Assembly: GCA_965242975.1 (NCBI GenBank)
Contig: CBDETS010000002.1
Coordinates: forward strand, 620,001-684,000
Length of the DNA: 64,000 nt
Reading direction: 5' to 3'
Origin: JAPPHA01 sp965242975
GTDB lineage: Bacteria > Pseudomonadota > Alphaproteobacteria > Rhodobacterales > Rhodobacteraceae
The notes beneath the pieces were generated by a model that did no database searches, was not told where the DNA came from, and worked only from the letters and a program-made list of their open reading frames with translations. Below, piece by piece: positions 48,776 through 57,546 of this stretch. The translations under genes were made by a program, and so were the position numbers. The number at the start of each line of letters is the position of its first letter. Position 1 is the first letter of the stretch.

Positions 48776-50275
48776 TCATTGCGAAGCCCTCCCATTATCC
48801 GGCGAGGATTCTTCACCCTCCCCGATCATCGTCACAGGCACGGTGCGGGAGGTGACCGGCACCAGCACAAGCCTGTTGTCCTCGTCCGTTTCTCCGTTGC
48901 CCCGGACCAGCCGCACCGGCGCGATGCCCGGCACGCGGCCCGCGCGGTCGAAGAGTTCTGTTGGCGATAGGCCGGATCCCGGCGTGACGGTGAAACTCCG
49001 CCCGTCGCCGGTCACGGCTTCAGGCGCATTGGCCCAGAGCGCCGCGAGACGGGCGCGGATCACATCCGGATCAAACCGGGACTCCGGCGGTGTCATATCT
49101 CCATCCCCAACCGGCACCAGCGGCAGGGATGTGACCTGCCAGAAGGTCAGGCCGTCAGCGGTAAGCTGCGCCTCATGCGGCCATGTGCCGATCATCCGCT
49201 CCGCAGTGGACTGTGCCAGCACGGCATTGCTGTCGGGCGCGGGTGTGAGATGATGCCAGCTCACCATGGGATGCAGGAGCCGGGCCGGGACCGGCAGGTC
49301 GGGCAGCGCCGGTGCATTGGGCAGATGCCCCGCCAGGGCGCAGCCCGCGCTGTCCAGCTGCCAGCCGACGACGCGCGGCCACCAGGCGTCCAGCGCGGTG
49401 CTGCAGACCCGGGCGAAGGCTCGCTGCTCGACCCGCACGCTCACCATTTCGGGCGGCGGGGGTGGCGGGGTCTCGAACCAGGTTTCGATCACCGGCGGGA
49501 CCAGGAAGACCGCCGCCAGCACCACTGCGGTCCCGGCTCCAAGCCCGCCCAGAAATTTGACTGGCACGCGGCGCGGCGGGCGGAAGCGGGGCAGATCGCC
49601 GGAGAGCGCGTCCGGTTCGATCTCTTCGACTGGCAGGGTCAGGGCGATATGATCGAGACTCTGCCGCACCCGGCTCCCGTCTTCACCCGCCAGCCGCAGG
49701 GTACCAACCCCGGCGATTTCGGCGGTGGAGAGATGCTTCTGAAGCGCGGCCAGCGCCGCGTCCGGATCGGAGAAGAGCTGTTCCGCCCCGGGACGCGGCA
49801 CTATGGATGTTGCTGACGTGTCGGCAGCGTCTTCGTTCGGCACAACAAGATCGGCGAAGCCCAGCCAGAACAGCGGATCGCTTTCAGGCCCATGCAATTC
49901 CGCCAGAAAGGCCCGGGGGCCTGAGGCATCGGGCCGGGCGCGCGCGACCGCCTCGCCCATGGCCAGCAGGAGAGAGGACGCGGCCCCGATGTCCAGAGGG
50001 GCCAGCCGTGCCCGCCGCTCCGGCAGACGCAGAACCAGCGGCGCGTCCGGACGGACGACCGGGGTTTCCGGGCCGCTGGCGATCTCCCAGGTGAGCCCGG
50101 CCATGAGGCAGGTGCCGTTATCGGCCATGACCGGGATCGGCGTGGAGACCTGTTCGGCAGTTGTCCATTCATGCCCGATCATGGGTATGACATCCGCCTC
50201 GACGGGTGCGGGGTCGCCCGGATCGGCAAGCGCATCGCTTTTCCTTCTCTGCGGGTGAGCGCGCAGCGCGGTCAT
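48776..50275 (-). CDS. PilO-like type IVb pilus biogenesis protein
   Basis: 499 aa. The cytoplasmic N-terminal half (~240 residues) leads to one TM (FLGGLGAGTAVVLAAVFLVP) and a periplasmic domain with two Cys (FARVCSTALDAWW, DSAGCALAGHLPNA) and VRLVRGNGETDEDNRLV. Size and topology match PilO2 of IncI/Tcp pili. Coupled to the upstream gene by ATGA. The gap downstream (48633-48775) holds no gene. Confidence 0.65.
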   Translation of the reverse strand: MTALRAHPQRRKSDALADPGDPAPVEADVIPMIGHEWTTAEQVSTPIPVMADNGTCLMAGLTWEIASGPETPVVRPDAPLVLRLPERRARLAPLDIGAASSLLLAMGEAVARARPDASGPRAFLAELHGPESDPLFWLGFADLVVPNEDAADTSATSIVPRPGAEQLFSDPDAALAALQKHLSTAEIAGVGTLRLAGEDGSRVRQSLDHIALTLPVEEIEPDALSGDLPRFRPPRRVPVKFLGGLGAGTAVVLAAVFLVPPVIETWFETPPPPPPEMVSVRVEQRAFARVCSTALDAWWPRVVGWQLDSAGCALAGHLPNAPALPDLPVPARLLHPMVSWHHLTPAPDSNAVLAQSTAERMIGTWPHEAQLTADGLTFWQVTSLPLVPVGDGDMTPPESRFDPDVIRARLAALWANAPEAVTGDGRSFTVTPGSGLSPTELFDRAGRVPGIAPVRLVRGNGETDEDNRLVLVPVTSRTVPVTMIGEGEESSPDNGRASQ

Positions 50276-50796
50276 GAGCCACCTCCGTTTCCGGCAGACG
50301 CACCCGGCGGGCGCGGCGGACGGCCATACCAGACCATCGGGCCCGTATCATCGGGGTGGCGTGGTTCCAGCAGTGAGGCGAGCGCCCAGAGCAAATCGTC
50401 GTTGCGGTCGCTCTTGCGGTCCACGCATATGGCGATGCCCGCAAGCCCGGAGGTCGACGCGACGCGTTCGAGCGCACCGGACGCTGTCTTGTGTATCTGC
50501 ACCGAGTTTGGTTCCGGCGCGATCACACCAAAGGTGAGATGGTCCGGCAACCAGTTCTGGCGCGGCGTGTCGTCGGGTCCGATCCCGGCGATGGCCGTCC
50601 AGAGGCGGTGTTCGAATTGTCTGTCGTAATTCCTCAGCCCTTCTCCGATCCGGGCGAGGAAGAGCCAGGGTCCGAACCTGATATCCTGGCAACAGGCGGA
50701 TTCCGTGAAGAGCTGGTCGGCGAACTCCACCAGCATGTGGGTGTCGGCATGGGACCGGATGATCGGACGGCTGTCGCAGGGCACAAGACGCATCAT
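50272..50796 (-). CDS. Hypothetical pilus-operon protein
   Basis: 174 aa. Soluble, with Cys (ESACCQDIRFGPWLFLARIG) and a C-terminal WYGRPPRPPG. It lies between secretin and PilO-like genes, coupled by ATGA on both sides, so it probably serves pilus assembly. No recognisable family. Confidence 0.55.
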   Translation of the reverse strand: MMRLVPCDSRPIIRSHADTHMLVEFADQLFTESACCQDIRFGPWLFLARIGEGLRNYDRQFEHRLWTAIAGIGPDDTPRQNWLPDHLTFGVIAPEPNSVQIHKTASGALERVASTSGLAGIAICVDRKSDRNDDLLWALASLLEPRHPDDTGPMVWYGRPPRPPGASAGNGGGS

Positions 50797-52331
50797 GACC
50801 GCCCCCTGCCCTGCGGAATGATCGACGGACGCACCAGAACCACCATCCGGATCTTGCGGGTCTGCGCTGTCGTCTTGCCGCCGATCCCGAGCGCCTTGAA
50901 CGGACCGACCCCGCTACGCGCAGCGGAACTCAGGTTCTGCTCGTAGCCCGACAGCACGAGGGTTTCGCCCGGCGACAGGATGGACTGGTTCTGGATGGTG
51001 CGCTGGTCCAATTCGGGGGTTCCGATCTTGGTCTGGTCGCCATCCTCCCCCACCTCGATCTCCTTGACCTTGCCGCCGATCAGATCGGATTGCAGCACGG
51101 TCAGGAACAGTTGAACGCGGTTGTCGTCGATAATCCTGGGCAGCGCGTGGATCGAGATGCCGTATTCGACCTGCCCCGGCTCGATACCGGTGCTGGTTCC
51201 GTCCTCTTCGATCTTGACGGTCAGACGTTCGATATAGGTCTCGATACGGGTCATGGAGATCGGCGAGACCACCCCGCTCTGCGCGATGGTGCTGGCCAGC
51301 CGGAAATCTACCACCGACCGGTCCCGCGCCAGCGCTTCCAGATCGATGGAGGAGCCGTTCGTTCCCCTGAGGCTCACCTGCCCTCCATCGCCGTCACCGC
51401 CACCGATCACGATGGTGCTGCCCGAGCGCGCGATGCTGCGCCCAATGCGAAAACCGGAGGTGCTGAGCCCGAAATTCTCCGCCTCGTCGCTGTCCAGGAA
51501 ATAGACCCCGATCTCCAGCCCCACCCGCTGGCCATAGATTTTCTCGACGTCCGCCAGGACCGCCTGAACGGTCCGGTGCACCGAAGGCGGTCCAAACACC
51601 GCCACCCGTCCGGTGGCCGGGAGAAGGGTCAGCCGGGCGGGGGACGGTGCGAGCGGCTTCAGCCGCGTCTCCAGTTCGGCCCAGGGATCACTCTTCTGGG
51701 TGGTGGTGAGCGCAATCGTGGTGGAGCCCTCCTGCGTGCCGGTGGCTCCGCCGAGTTCGCTGGTGAACTCGCTTGTGCTGGTCGGCAGCGGCACCCGGTA
51801 GTCGCGTGTCACCATCCGGTCGATGGTGATGACCGTGCCGTCATAGCGCCAGGCCACATCCATGCGCGCGGCGAGCTGGTCCATGAAGGCGCTGAGCGTT
51901 CCCTCGTGATTGACCCGCATCCTTGTGCCGATCGGAACCTCGACCAACTCCGCCGCTTCCCCCGCGCCGATGAGGTAGCGCGTGCGGATATTGACGGGGA
52001 GGCCGCTGACCGAGGTGATGGCAGTGGCGATGGTGCGGATATCGGCTTGCCCGGAAAGTCTCAACGCAACGCCGCGCGCGCCCTCGACCTCCCTGGGCAG
52101 GGGCTTGCCCTGACGCGAGCCGCGCTTGACCGGAACGGCACTGCCGTAATACGGGCGGTCCACCTTCAGCACCTCGCCCCGCTGGGCGGCACGCTGCGCG
52201 GCCAGTTGTTCGGCAGTCAGCGTCCGGCCATCCGCGATATTGCTTCCGGCCTGTTCGGTGACAGCGCAGGCGGAAACAAGCACCAGAGCCAGCGCGAGGA
52301 TCGGGAGTGTTCTGCGACGCGACCTGCCCAT
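50793..52331 (-). CDS. PilN-type lipoprotein secretin
   Basis: 512 aa from MGRSRRRTLP. Lipoprotein signal ending LVLVSAC. N0/N1-like region (SGQADIRTIATAITSVSGLP), then the secretin C-domain: VYGISIHALPRIIDDN-type block (GQVEYGISIHALPRIIDDNR), QNQSILSPGETLVLSGYEQN and the closing RKIRMVVLVRPSIIP. Forms the outer-membrane pore of the type IVb pilus. TGATG overlap with the upstream gene. Confidence 0.9.
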   Translation of the reverse strand: MGRSRRRTLPILALALVLVSACAVTEQAGSNIADGRTLTAEQLAAQRAAQRGEVLKVDRPYYGSAVPVKRGSRQGKPLPREVEGARGVALRLSGQADIRTIATAITSVSGLPVNIRTRYLIGAGEAAELVEVPIGTRMRVNHEGTLSAFMDQLAARMDVAWRYDGTVITIDRMVTRDYRVPLPTSTSEFTSELGGATGTQEGSTTIALTTTQKSDPWAELETRLKPLAPSPARLTLLPATGRVAVFGPPSVHRTVQAVLADVEKIYGQRVGLEIGVYFLDSDEAENFGLSTSGFRIGRSIARSGSTIVIGGGDGDGGQVSLRGTNGSSIDLEALARDRSVVDFRLASTIAQSGVVSPISMTRIETYIERLTVKIEEDGTSTGIEPGQVEYGISIHALPRIIDDNRVQLFLTVLQSDLIGGKVKEIEVGEDGDQTKIGTPELDQRTIQNQSILSPGETLVLSGYEQNLSSAARSGVGPFKALGIGGKTTAQTRKIRMVVLVRPSIIPQGRGRS

Positions 52332-53359
52332 CACAGACCTCCCAGCCGGACGACCCGGTTGGAGTAGATGCGCACCGGCGGAGCCTTGCCGTCCGATCCG
52401 AGACCCCGGACGAGCTGGTTCACCGCCGTTTCGAAATCGCCCCGGATGGACACCGGCACCGCGAGGGTCCAGGCATCGGTCGTGCCCAGAACCACCCGGT
52501 ATTTTGCCGCTTTCGCCCATCTCTGAAGAACACCCGCGAAATCCTCGCCCGCCTTTGCGGTCCAGACCGGCAGGGGCGGTGGCGCAGGCTTTGCCGGAAC
52601 GGCGGGAAGCGCGGCTTTCTTCTCGCCCGTGCCGGAGCTCGGTCCCGAACCGGTCTTTTTGGTGGCGGATTGCGCAGCAGCGGCGGGCCTGCTCGAAGAA
52701 GCGCCGCCTTTGATCTTTTTCTGTGCTGACGGCGAAGCGCCGCCTTTCTTTTTCCCCGCGCCGGGTACCGCAGGCGTCTTTTGTCCCGAGAGCCTTGCGA
52801 GGAACCCGGTGCCCGCGAGCGGTGCGCCCGGTTTGGCTTTGGGAGCCGATCCCCCCTGCCCCGCCACATTGGCGCAAGGCAGGTTGATCACCGCGCCAAC
52901 CCGAAGCCGATCCGGGTTGAGGCCTGGATTGGCGCGCGCGATCTCCGGCCAGCGCTTGCTCGCCCCGAGATGGCGGGCGGCGATGGAGCCCAGCGTATCT
53001 CCGGAGCGGATTGTGTAGGTGCAGGGTGGGGGCGGGAGTTTCCGGTTCTGTTTGGACCGGGACGCCCTCACCCTGCCGTTCTCCTCACCGACCGTGGTCA
53101 GACCGTTTTTATGTGAGGAGACGTCTGTCGGCTTCACGGCGCGGGACGCCTGAAGCCTTTTGTCGAATTCCCCCGGCGCAACGCGCTCCGAGGCGGAGCG
53201 CAGGACAGCCGGAGAGACCAGGGAGCGCCAGTCCGGACACTGGATCAGATGCTGGGCCGATCCTTGCGCTGGAATAAACGTGGAAAGCGCGCCACAGCAG
53301 ATGAATCCTACAAGTTGTAGACAAAATCGGGGTTTTGCCGCTAAGTATTGTGCGACCAA
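52331..53359 (-). CDS. LysM plus TcpQ-like pilus protein (PilL-like)
   Basis: 342 aa if the TTG at 53359 is used; no ATG fits and no SD is evident, so the start is unsure. Export segment (CLQLVGFICCGALSTFIPAQ). A LysM domain (YTIRSGDTLGSIAARHLGAS, then WPEIARANPGLNPDRLRVG) is followed by a Lys/Ala/Ser/Pro-rich linker. The C-terminus, WTAKAGEDFAGVLQRWAKAA, resembles TcpQ/PilL modules that bind secretins. First gene of the pilus operon, divergent from the G-tract gene. Confidence 0.75.
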   Translation of the reverse strand: MVAQYLAAKPRFCLQLVGFICCGALSTFIPAQGSAQHLIQCPDWRSLVSPAVLRSASERVAPGEFDKRLQASRAVKPTDVSSHKNGLTTVGEENGRVRASRSKQNRKLPPPPCTYTIRSGDTLGSIAARHLGASKRWPEIARANPGLNPDRLRVGAVINLPCANVAGQGGSAPKAKPGAPLAGTGFLARLSGQKTPAVPGAGKKKGGASPSAQKKIKGGASSSRPAAAAQSATKKTGSGPSSGTGEKKAALPAVPAKPAPPPLPVWTAKAGEDFAGVLQRWAKAAKYRVVLGTTDAWTLAVPVSIRGDFETAVNQLVRGLGSDGKAPPVRIYSNRVVRLGGL

Positions 53360-53379
53360 TGAGGCGGAGAGCGACGGCC

Positions 53380-53731
53380 ATGAGCGAATCGATGGCTGAC
53401 CACAAACCCCAAAACCAGACCCGACTGACCCGTGCGGTTGATCAGGCCGAGACGCTAATTCCGGATACCGGAATGGCGGGGGGGGGGGTACAGCTTCGTT
53501 GCAAAATTACCACAGTCGTGTCGCTCCGGAACGGTTCAACCTGAGACTGTAACGGGTTACGCCGAAAAATCAACACCCCGACTCGCATCCCGAATCGTCC
53601 AGGCGCGAACGCGGCTCATATCGTGGTGCGCTTGTCAACGGATCGCTCATGTTGTGCGGTGGGCCATATATCGCTACCACCGAAGCAGAGACCCACCAGA
53701 TAAGGAGGGACGCGATTCCGACATCCGCTGA
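53380..53731 (+). pseudogene. Small gene frameshifted at a G11 tract (possibly phase-variable)
   Basis: ATG at 53380 with GGAGAG upstream reads MSESMADHKPQNQTRLTRAV into a run of eleven Gs (53478-53488). As written, the frame stops after 54 codons at 53544. With one G fewer it stays open to 53731, giving about 116 aa (continuing GGGYSFVAKLPQSCRSGTVQ). An imperfect palindrome (ATTCCGG-ATA-CCGGAAT) sits just before the tract. This is a slip-prone contingency locus, a decayed gene, or a homopolymer sequencing error. Function unknown. Confidence 0.5.
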
Positions 53732-53782
53732 ACGGACACCATAAAAACCAAAACCCGCGCGGGTCTCCCGGCGCGGATTGAT

Positions 53783-53839
53783 GGCGGTTCGAAAACCTAA
53801 TCAACAAAAAACTCACCCGTTGATTAGCACCGAACCGCC
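53783..53839. ncRNA. Candidate antisense-RNA-type hairpin upstream of repC
   Basis: Two nested 9-bp perfect stems: GGCGGTTCG (53783-53791) with CGAACCGCC (53831-53839), and CTAATCAAC (53797-53805) with GTTGATTAG (53819-53827). It lies 178 bp before the repC start. In repABC-type replicons a small antisense RNA with such stems represses RepC. Strand and promoter could not be fixed. Confidence 0.5.
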
Positions 53840-53850
53840 GACAGACGCAA

Positions 53851-53871
53851 CCCGGAAAACGCATTTCCGGG
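53851..53871. terminator. Stem-loop in repC leader
   Basis: CCCGGAAA (53851-53858) and TTTCCGGG (53864-53871), perfect 8 bp with a 5-nt loop. It could be the attenuator or terminator partner of the 53783-53839 structure. The remaining leader to 54016 has no gene; GAGGAGACAG provides the SD. Confidence 0.45.
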
Positions 53872-54016
53872 ACCGGGGAGGTTCTCTTTGTCGGTTTGGT
53901 TTGCCTTGAAGGCGCGAGTCCGGTGGGTTTTCCCATCCTGTTGACGCTGCGTAAAGGCCCCGATCACGCCGGTACAGACCACCAGACCTGCGCTCCAATC
54001 GAGGAGACAGCAGAAC

Positions 54017-55549
54017 ATGAACAGGCATTTCGAAGCGCCCCGTGGTGTGAAAACCGCGCCGCTGGCGCAGAACATCCGGGTTTTCGTGCCCGGACCGGAG
54101 GATCATTTCGCCTTGCCGGGCGACATCACCAAGGCCTGGGCCATCGCCATGATCACGCGGGCGATGCAACTGATGGGCGCGAGCGCGCTGGACATCCTGG
54201 TATTCCGGCTGATCGCGGACCAGACCGAGCGGGCGGCCTGGCACAGCACCGACCGCGCGCCGGTGAACTGGCGGCGGCAATGCGACCTGGCCCGCGCGGC
54301 GGGGATCAGCGAGCGGCATTTCCGGCGCATCGAGGCGCGGCTGGTCAAGATGGGGGTGCTGGCCCGCGCCACGGCCGACAATGGCTATCGCGGCCGCCGG
54401 GCCGGACAGCCTTACAACACCCCGGTGCAATGCGGTTTGTCGCTGGAACCGGCGATCGCGAATTACGCGGGTTTCGTAGCGCTCTGCGCCGAGGCCGATG
54501 CGCTCGAGGCGCAGCGGCAGGAGACACTCCTGCATATCCGTACCGCGCGCAAGCGTTTGCACGCGCTGGCGGCGGGCGCGCCCGACATCGAAACCCGCAA
54601 TTGGTCCGAGAATGCGATCGAGGACCTGTGCGGGGATCAGCCCTCCGAAATCCTGCGCGGGATGGACCTGGAACCTCTTCTCGCCCATCACGCGGCCATT
54701 CTCGACCTGGAGGACCGGATCCGGGAGGCTCTGATCCCCCTGCCCGTCCCCGATGAGTCTGCTGAGGATGCCGGGAAACGTGAAACCGGCCCTGTGCTAA
54801 AGCCTGGCCAAAATCAGGCCACAGGCGGAGAAAAGGCGACTACTGAAGCCGATCCCGCCTACCCGTCCCAACGGGTTGCTGACGCAGAACCGGCTCGGGG
54901 TGAGATGGAAGAATCATCCCCATCGTCTGCGCCCGGGCCTGTGGAAAACAGGCTGGAAAATGCTTTTGAGAGCACCAGTGAGTCCGGCGCACCGGACTCG
55001 GGAGTCCGATGTCATATACAACCTCAAGAGAACTTAACTGAATCCTGTAACGCGCAAGCGACGTCAAAAACGACGCCAGCAAAAGCTGGCGACACGAATT
55101 CTTTCGCATCGCACCCTAACAGGCGCGATGATGGCTTAAAAAACAAGCCTGCCGAACCCGATCACTGGATCAACCCCGCAATTCTGCAAAAGCTCACGCC
55201 AGAGGCCCTGCGCGACCTCGCCTCCGAAGATGCCGCGCTCTATCTCGATGCGGTCGAAGACTGGCGCGACGCCCTGCCCTACCTGTTGCGCGAACTCGGC
55301 GTCAACGTCTCGGCCTGGACCGAGGCCGAGGAGGTCATGGGCGACTGGATCGCCTTCCTCGCCCTGCTCGTCATCGACCGCAACAGGTTCCATCCCGTCA
55401 CGCCCGTGATCAACCCCGGCGGCGCGCTCAGGGCCTTCACAGACCGGGCACGGCGGGGAGAACTGAACCTCACCCGCGCCATCCTCGGCATCCGGGAGCG
55501 CGACCGCCAGGGAAAACAGCCGAAAGCCCGGCCAAGGGTGGTTCAGTGA
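54017..55549 (+). CDS. repC: RepC-like plasmid replication initiator
   Basis: 510 aa from MNRHFEAPRG. The N-terminal winged-helix region (NWRRQCDLARAAGISERHFR, then RIEARLVKMGVLARATADNG) matches RepC of alphaproteobacterial repABC plasmids. A low-complexity, lower-GC middle (about residues 255-375) precedes a conserved C-terminus (NPGGALRAFTDRARRGELNL). RepC acts at an origin within its own gene. RepA and RepB are not adjacent, which is unusual; partitioning may be encoded elsewhere. Confidence 0.85.
   Translation: MNRHFEAPRGVKTAPLAQNIRVFVPGPEDHFALPGDITKAWAIAMITRAMQLMGASALDILVFRLIADQTERAAWHSTDRAPVNWRRQCDLARAAGISERHFRRIEARLVKMGVLARATADNGYRGRRAGQPYNTPVQCGLSLEPAIANYAGFVALCAEADALEAQRQETLLHIRTARKRLHALAAGAPDIETRNWSENAIEDLCGDQPSEILRGMDLEPLLAHHAAILDLEDRIREALIPLPVPDESAEDAGKRETGPVLKPGQNQATGGEKATTEADPAYPSQRVADAEPARGEMEESSPSSAPGPVENRLENAFESTSESGAPDSGVRCHIQPQENLTESCNAQATSKTTPAKAGDTNSFASHPNRRDDGLKNKPAEPDHWINPAILQKLTPEALRDLASEDAALYLDAVEDWRDALPYLLRELGVNVSAWTEAEEVMGDWIAFLALLVIDRNRFHPVTPVINPGGALRAFTDRARRGELNLTRAILGIRERDRQGKQPKARPRVVQ
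54830..55140. other. Candidate origin region inside repC
   Basis: The only lower-GC stretch of repC. It holds a CGCCAGC-aaaa-GCTGGCG palindrome (55074-55091) and several ACG(A)C-rich repeats. By analogy with repABC plasmids, whose origin lies in the AT-rich centre of repC, this is a reasonable oriV candidate. Confidence 0.4.
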
Positions 55550-55645
55550 GACGGGGTCCGAATGCCGGGATCGTGACGCGAACCGGTTTGAGACCGGAGC
55601 CGGTCACGGCTATGACAATGGCTGTCACGGGAACCGAAAGGATGC

Positions 55646-55951
55646 GTGGGTGAAATGAACAGGATGGAACGTCAGGGCACGATGCTGGACCGTTGGAAGG
55701 CGCTGGCCGAGGTCGAGAACAAACGGGCGCGGCAGATCTGGGGCAACACCGGTGGGTGGTATCGCCGGCCCGAGATGTTCGAGGACCCTGAGATCACCGC
55801 AGCCCGGCAGAAAAGGGATGATCAGATCGAGGCCTGGGCTGCCGCCGGTCTCAGCACCCGGGAAATCAGCGCACGTGTGGGTATGGCGGAAACCTCCGTC
55901 GCGCGCATTCTGCGGGTCCGGCGGCTGGCGACCGGGGACCGGGGACAATGA
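55646..55951 (+). CDS. Small HTH (homeodomain-like) protein
   Basis: 101 aa from GTG at 55646; an ATG at 55655 is an alternative. The C-terminal half has a resolvase/sigma-type HTH, RDDQIEAWAAAGLSTREISA then RVGMAETSVARILR. Follows repC by ~100 bp containing an ACCGG stem. Possibly a plasmid copy-number or accessory regulator. Confidence 0.6.
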   Translation: MGEMNRMERQGTMLDRWKALAEVENKRARQIWGNTGGWYRRPEMFEDPEITAARQKRDDQIEAWAAAGLSTREISARVGMAETSVARILRVRRLATGDRGQ

Positions 55952-56021
55952 CCGGGCGAGGACTGGTCGCACCGAGGCGCGTGAATCAGGGCGGAAGCGC
56001 TTGTCGTGAAGGGCATCGCTG

Positions 56022-56279
56022 ATGATCAGAAGATGTCCGTGTTTCCCGGTCAGTTGCGTACGGTTTGTTTACCTCACCGTCCCGCGCGATCTGTTCGAGG
56101 GGGCCGTGCTGGTTCTGGAATGCGGTCGGATCGACAGCGCCGCGCGTCTTGTCCGGCGGCGCTTCGCCGATGAGGGCCGCGCGGTCACCGCGCTGATGGA
56201 CAGGGCGCGGCGATTGGTCCGACGGGGGTATGTGGACCGGCCGCGGCCGAGGGCGGCAGAGGTTGGAGAGCAGGAGTGA
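56022..56279 (+). CDS. Hypothetical 85-aa basic protein
   Basis: MIRRCPCFPVSCVRFVYLTV then a helical Arg-rich part (RIDSAARLVRRRFADEG, ALMDRARRLVRRGYVD). Its stop is 3 nt before the ATG of the 58-aa gene. No family recognised; moderate support from spacing. Confidence 0.45.
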   Translation: MIRRCPCFPVSCVRFVYLTVPRDLFEGAVLVLECGRIDSAARLVRRRFADEGRAVTALMDRARRLVRRGYVDRPRPRAAEVGEQE

Positions 56280-56282
56280 GAA

Positions 56283-56459
56283 ATGGATGAAAGGAATCGC
56301 CTGGACCGGGACAGGACTGTTACGACGCGGATCACTGACGAGGAGCGGCGCCTGATCGACGAAGCGGTTGCCGCCGGGCGGGTCACGCGCGTGCCCACCG
56401 GGGCCAGCGCCTTCAGCCAGAATTATGTCTGGGGGCGGGATGAAGTTGCAGTTGGTTGA
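56283..56459 (+). CDS. 58-aa small protein
   Basis: SD GGAG at 7 nt; encodes MDERNRLDRDRTVTTRITDE then ERRLIDEAVAAGRVTRVPTG. Charged and helical. Overlaps the start of the next tiny ORF by 20 nt. Unknown. Confidence 0.5.
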   Translation: MDERNRLDRDRTVTTRITDEERRLIDEAVAAGRVTRVPTGASAFSQNYVWGRDEVAVG

Positions 56460-56556
56460 TCCCGACCAGAGCCGGAAGCCGGGCTATGCCTGGCGCAGGA
56501 GGATCGACGAGGACGGACGTTTCGCCGGAGCGCGCGGACGGATGCGAGGCAAGTGA
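56440..56556 (+). CDS. 38-aa basic microprotein (tentative)
   Basis: ATG at 56440 in a second frame, encoding MKLQLVDPDQSRKPGYAWRR and ending RGRMRGK. GGGGGCGGG precedes it. Only position and continuity support it. Confidence 0.3.
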   Translation: MKLQLVDPDQSRKPGYAWRRRIDEDGRFAGARGRMRGK

Positions 56557-56604
56557 CAGTTCCGCAGCAAGAGTTTATGCTGCCGGACAGGGAGGGATGA
56601 CGAT

Positions 56605-57252
56605 ATGAACACACAGCGCCGGATTGCCAAACCGCCCCAGCGCAGGGCCACCTACCAGGATGTTCTGGACGCACCGCCCAACAGGGTGGCCGAAGTGATA
56701 GACGGCACCCTTCACATGCAGCCGAGACCGGCCATGCGGCACGCCTGGGCAAGTTCGATTCTGGGAGGCGAATTGGTGAGCCCGTTCAGTCAAGGACGGG
56801 GTGGCCCCGGCGGCTGGTGGATCATCGATGAACCGGAATTGCATCTGGGCGAGGATATTGTGGTGCCGGATCTGGCGGGCTGGCGGCGCGAGACGATGCC
56901 GGAATATCCCGACGCGGCCTATTGCACCATCGCGCCGGACTGGGTCTGCGAGGTGCTGTCACCCTCCACGCGCCGGATTGATCTTGGCGGCAAGCGCGAC
57001 ATCTACGCCCGCGAAGGCGTGTCTTACCTCTGGTTCGTCGATCCCGATGCAAAGACGCTGGAAGCGTTCGAACTGCGCGAGGGGCAGTGGGTGTTGTTGG
57101 CCACTCTGGCCGAAGAGGCCCAGGTCGCCCTGCCCCCGTTCGATGCGATCACCTTCCCGCTCGATGCGCTCTGGCCTGAAACGCCCGCGTCCGATCCGGA
57201 TGAGGCGGGCGGAGAGAATGGTGACAGCGACGGCGAAGGCGAGAAAAAATGA
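56605..57252 (+). CDS. Uma2-family (DUF820) nuclease-fold protein
   Basis: 215 aa. Typical blocks: ATYQDVLDAPPNRVAEVIDG, ELHLGEDIVVPDLAGWRRE, APDWVCEVLSPSTRRIDLGG and YAREGVSYLWFVDPDAKTLE. The D...E.(L)SP.T.R.D...K set fits the PD-(D/E)XK-like catalytic site of Uma2 proteins. Biological role unsettled; frequent in cyanobacteria and in mobile regions of other bacteria. Acidic C-terminal tail. Overlaps the next ORF by ATGA. Confidence 0.85.
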   Translation: MNTQRRIAKPPQRRATYQDVLDAPPNRVAEVIDGTLHMQPRPAMRHAWASSILGGELVSPFSQGRGGPGGWWIIDEPELHLGEDIVVPDLAGWRRETMPEYPDAAYCTIAPDWVCEVLSPSTRRIDLGGKRDIYAREGVSYLWFVDPDAKTLEAFELREGQWVLLATLAEEAQVALPPFDAITFPLDALWPETPASDPDEAGGENGDSDGEGEKK

Positions 57253-57495
57253 TAAGGATCAGCAAGGATCGTATCGCCAGGCTCGTTAGGGCCAACACGC
57301 CTGAACAGTTGGCCAAGGCTTATCTTGGCGCGCGTGCGCGCAGAAGCTGCTGAAGCCAAACTGGATGCGATCAACGAGAAGGTCGCGGGCGGAACGCGCA
57401 AGGACACCGCCAGACATTCAACACTGGGGGATATAGATATCCAGGGCGATCCCGAGACCGTTGCCGCACTCAAGACACTCATTGGCGGCATGTGA
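57249..57495 (+). pseudogene. Small protein gene with probable frameshift
   Basis: ATG coupled to the Uma2 stop reads MIRISKDRIARLVRANTPEQ LAKAYLG and stops at 57354 after 34 codons. A second frame, openable from GTG at 57334, continues AEAAEAKLDAINEKVAGG to IQGDPETVAALKTLIGGM. A one-base slip in the GCGCGCGTGCGCGC run joins them into an ~80-aa protein. Either a decayed gene or a sequencing error. Confidence 0.5.
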
Positions 57496-57546
57496 ATCGC
57501 AACAGACAAAAACCACGCGGCGCAGGAAGAGGCAAAGAGGGGACAC

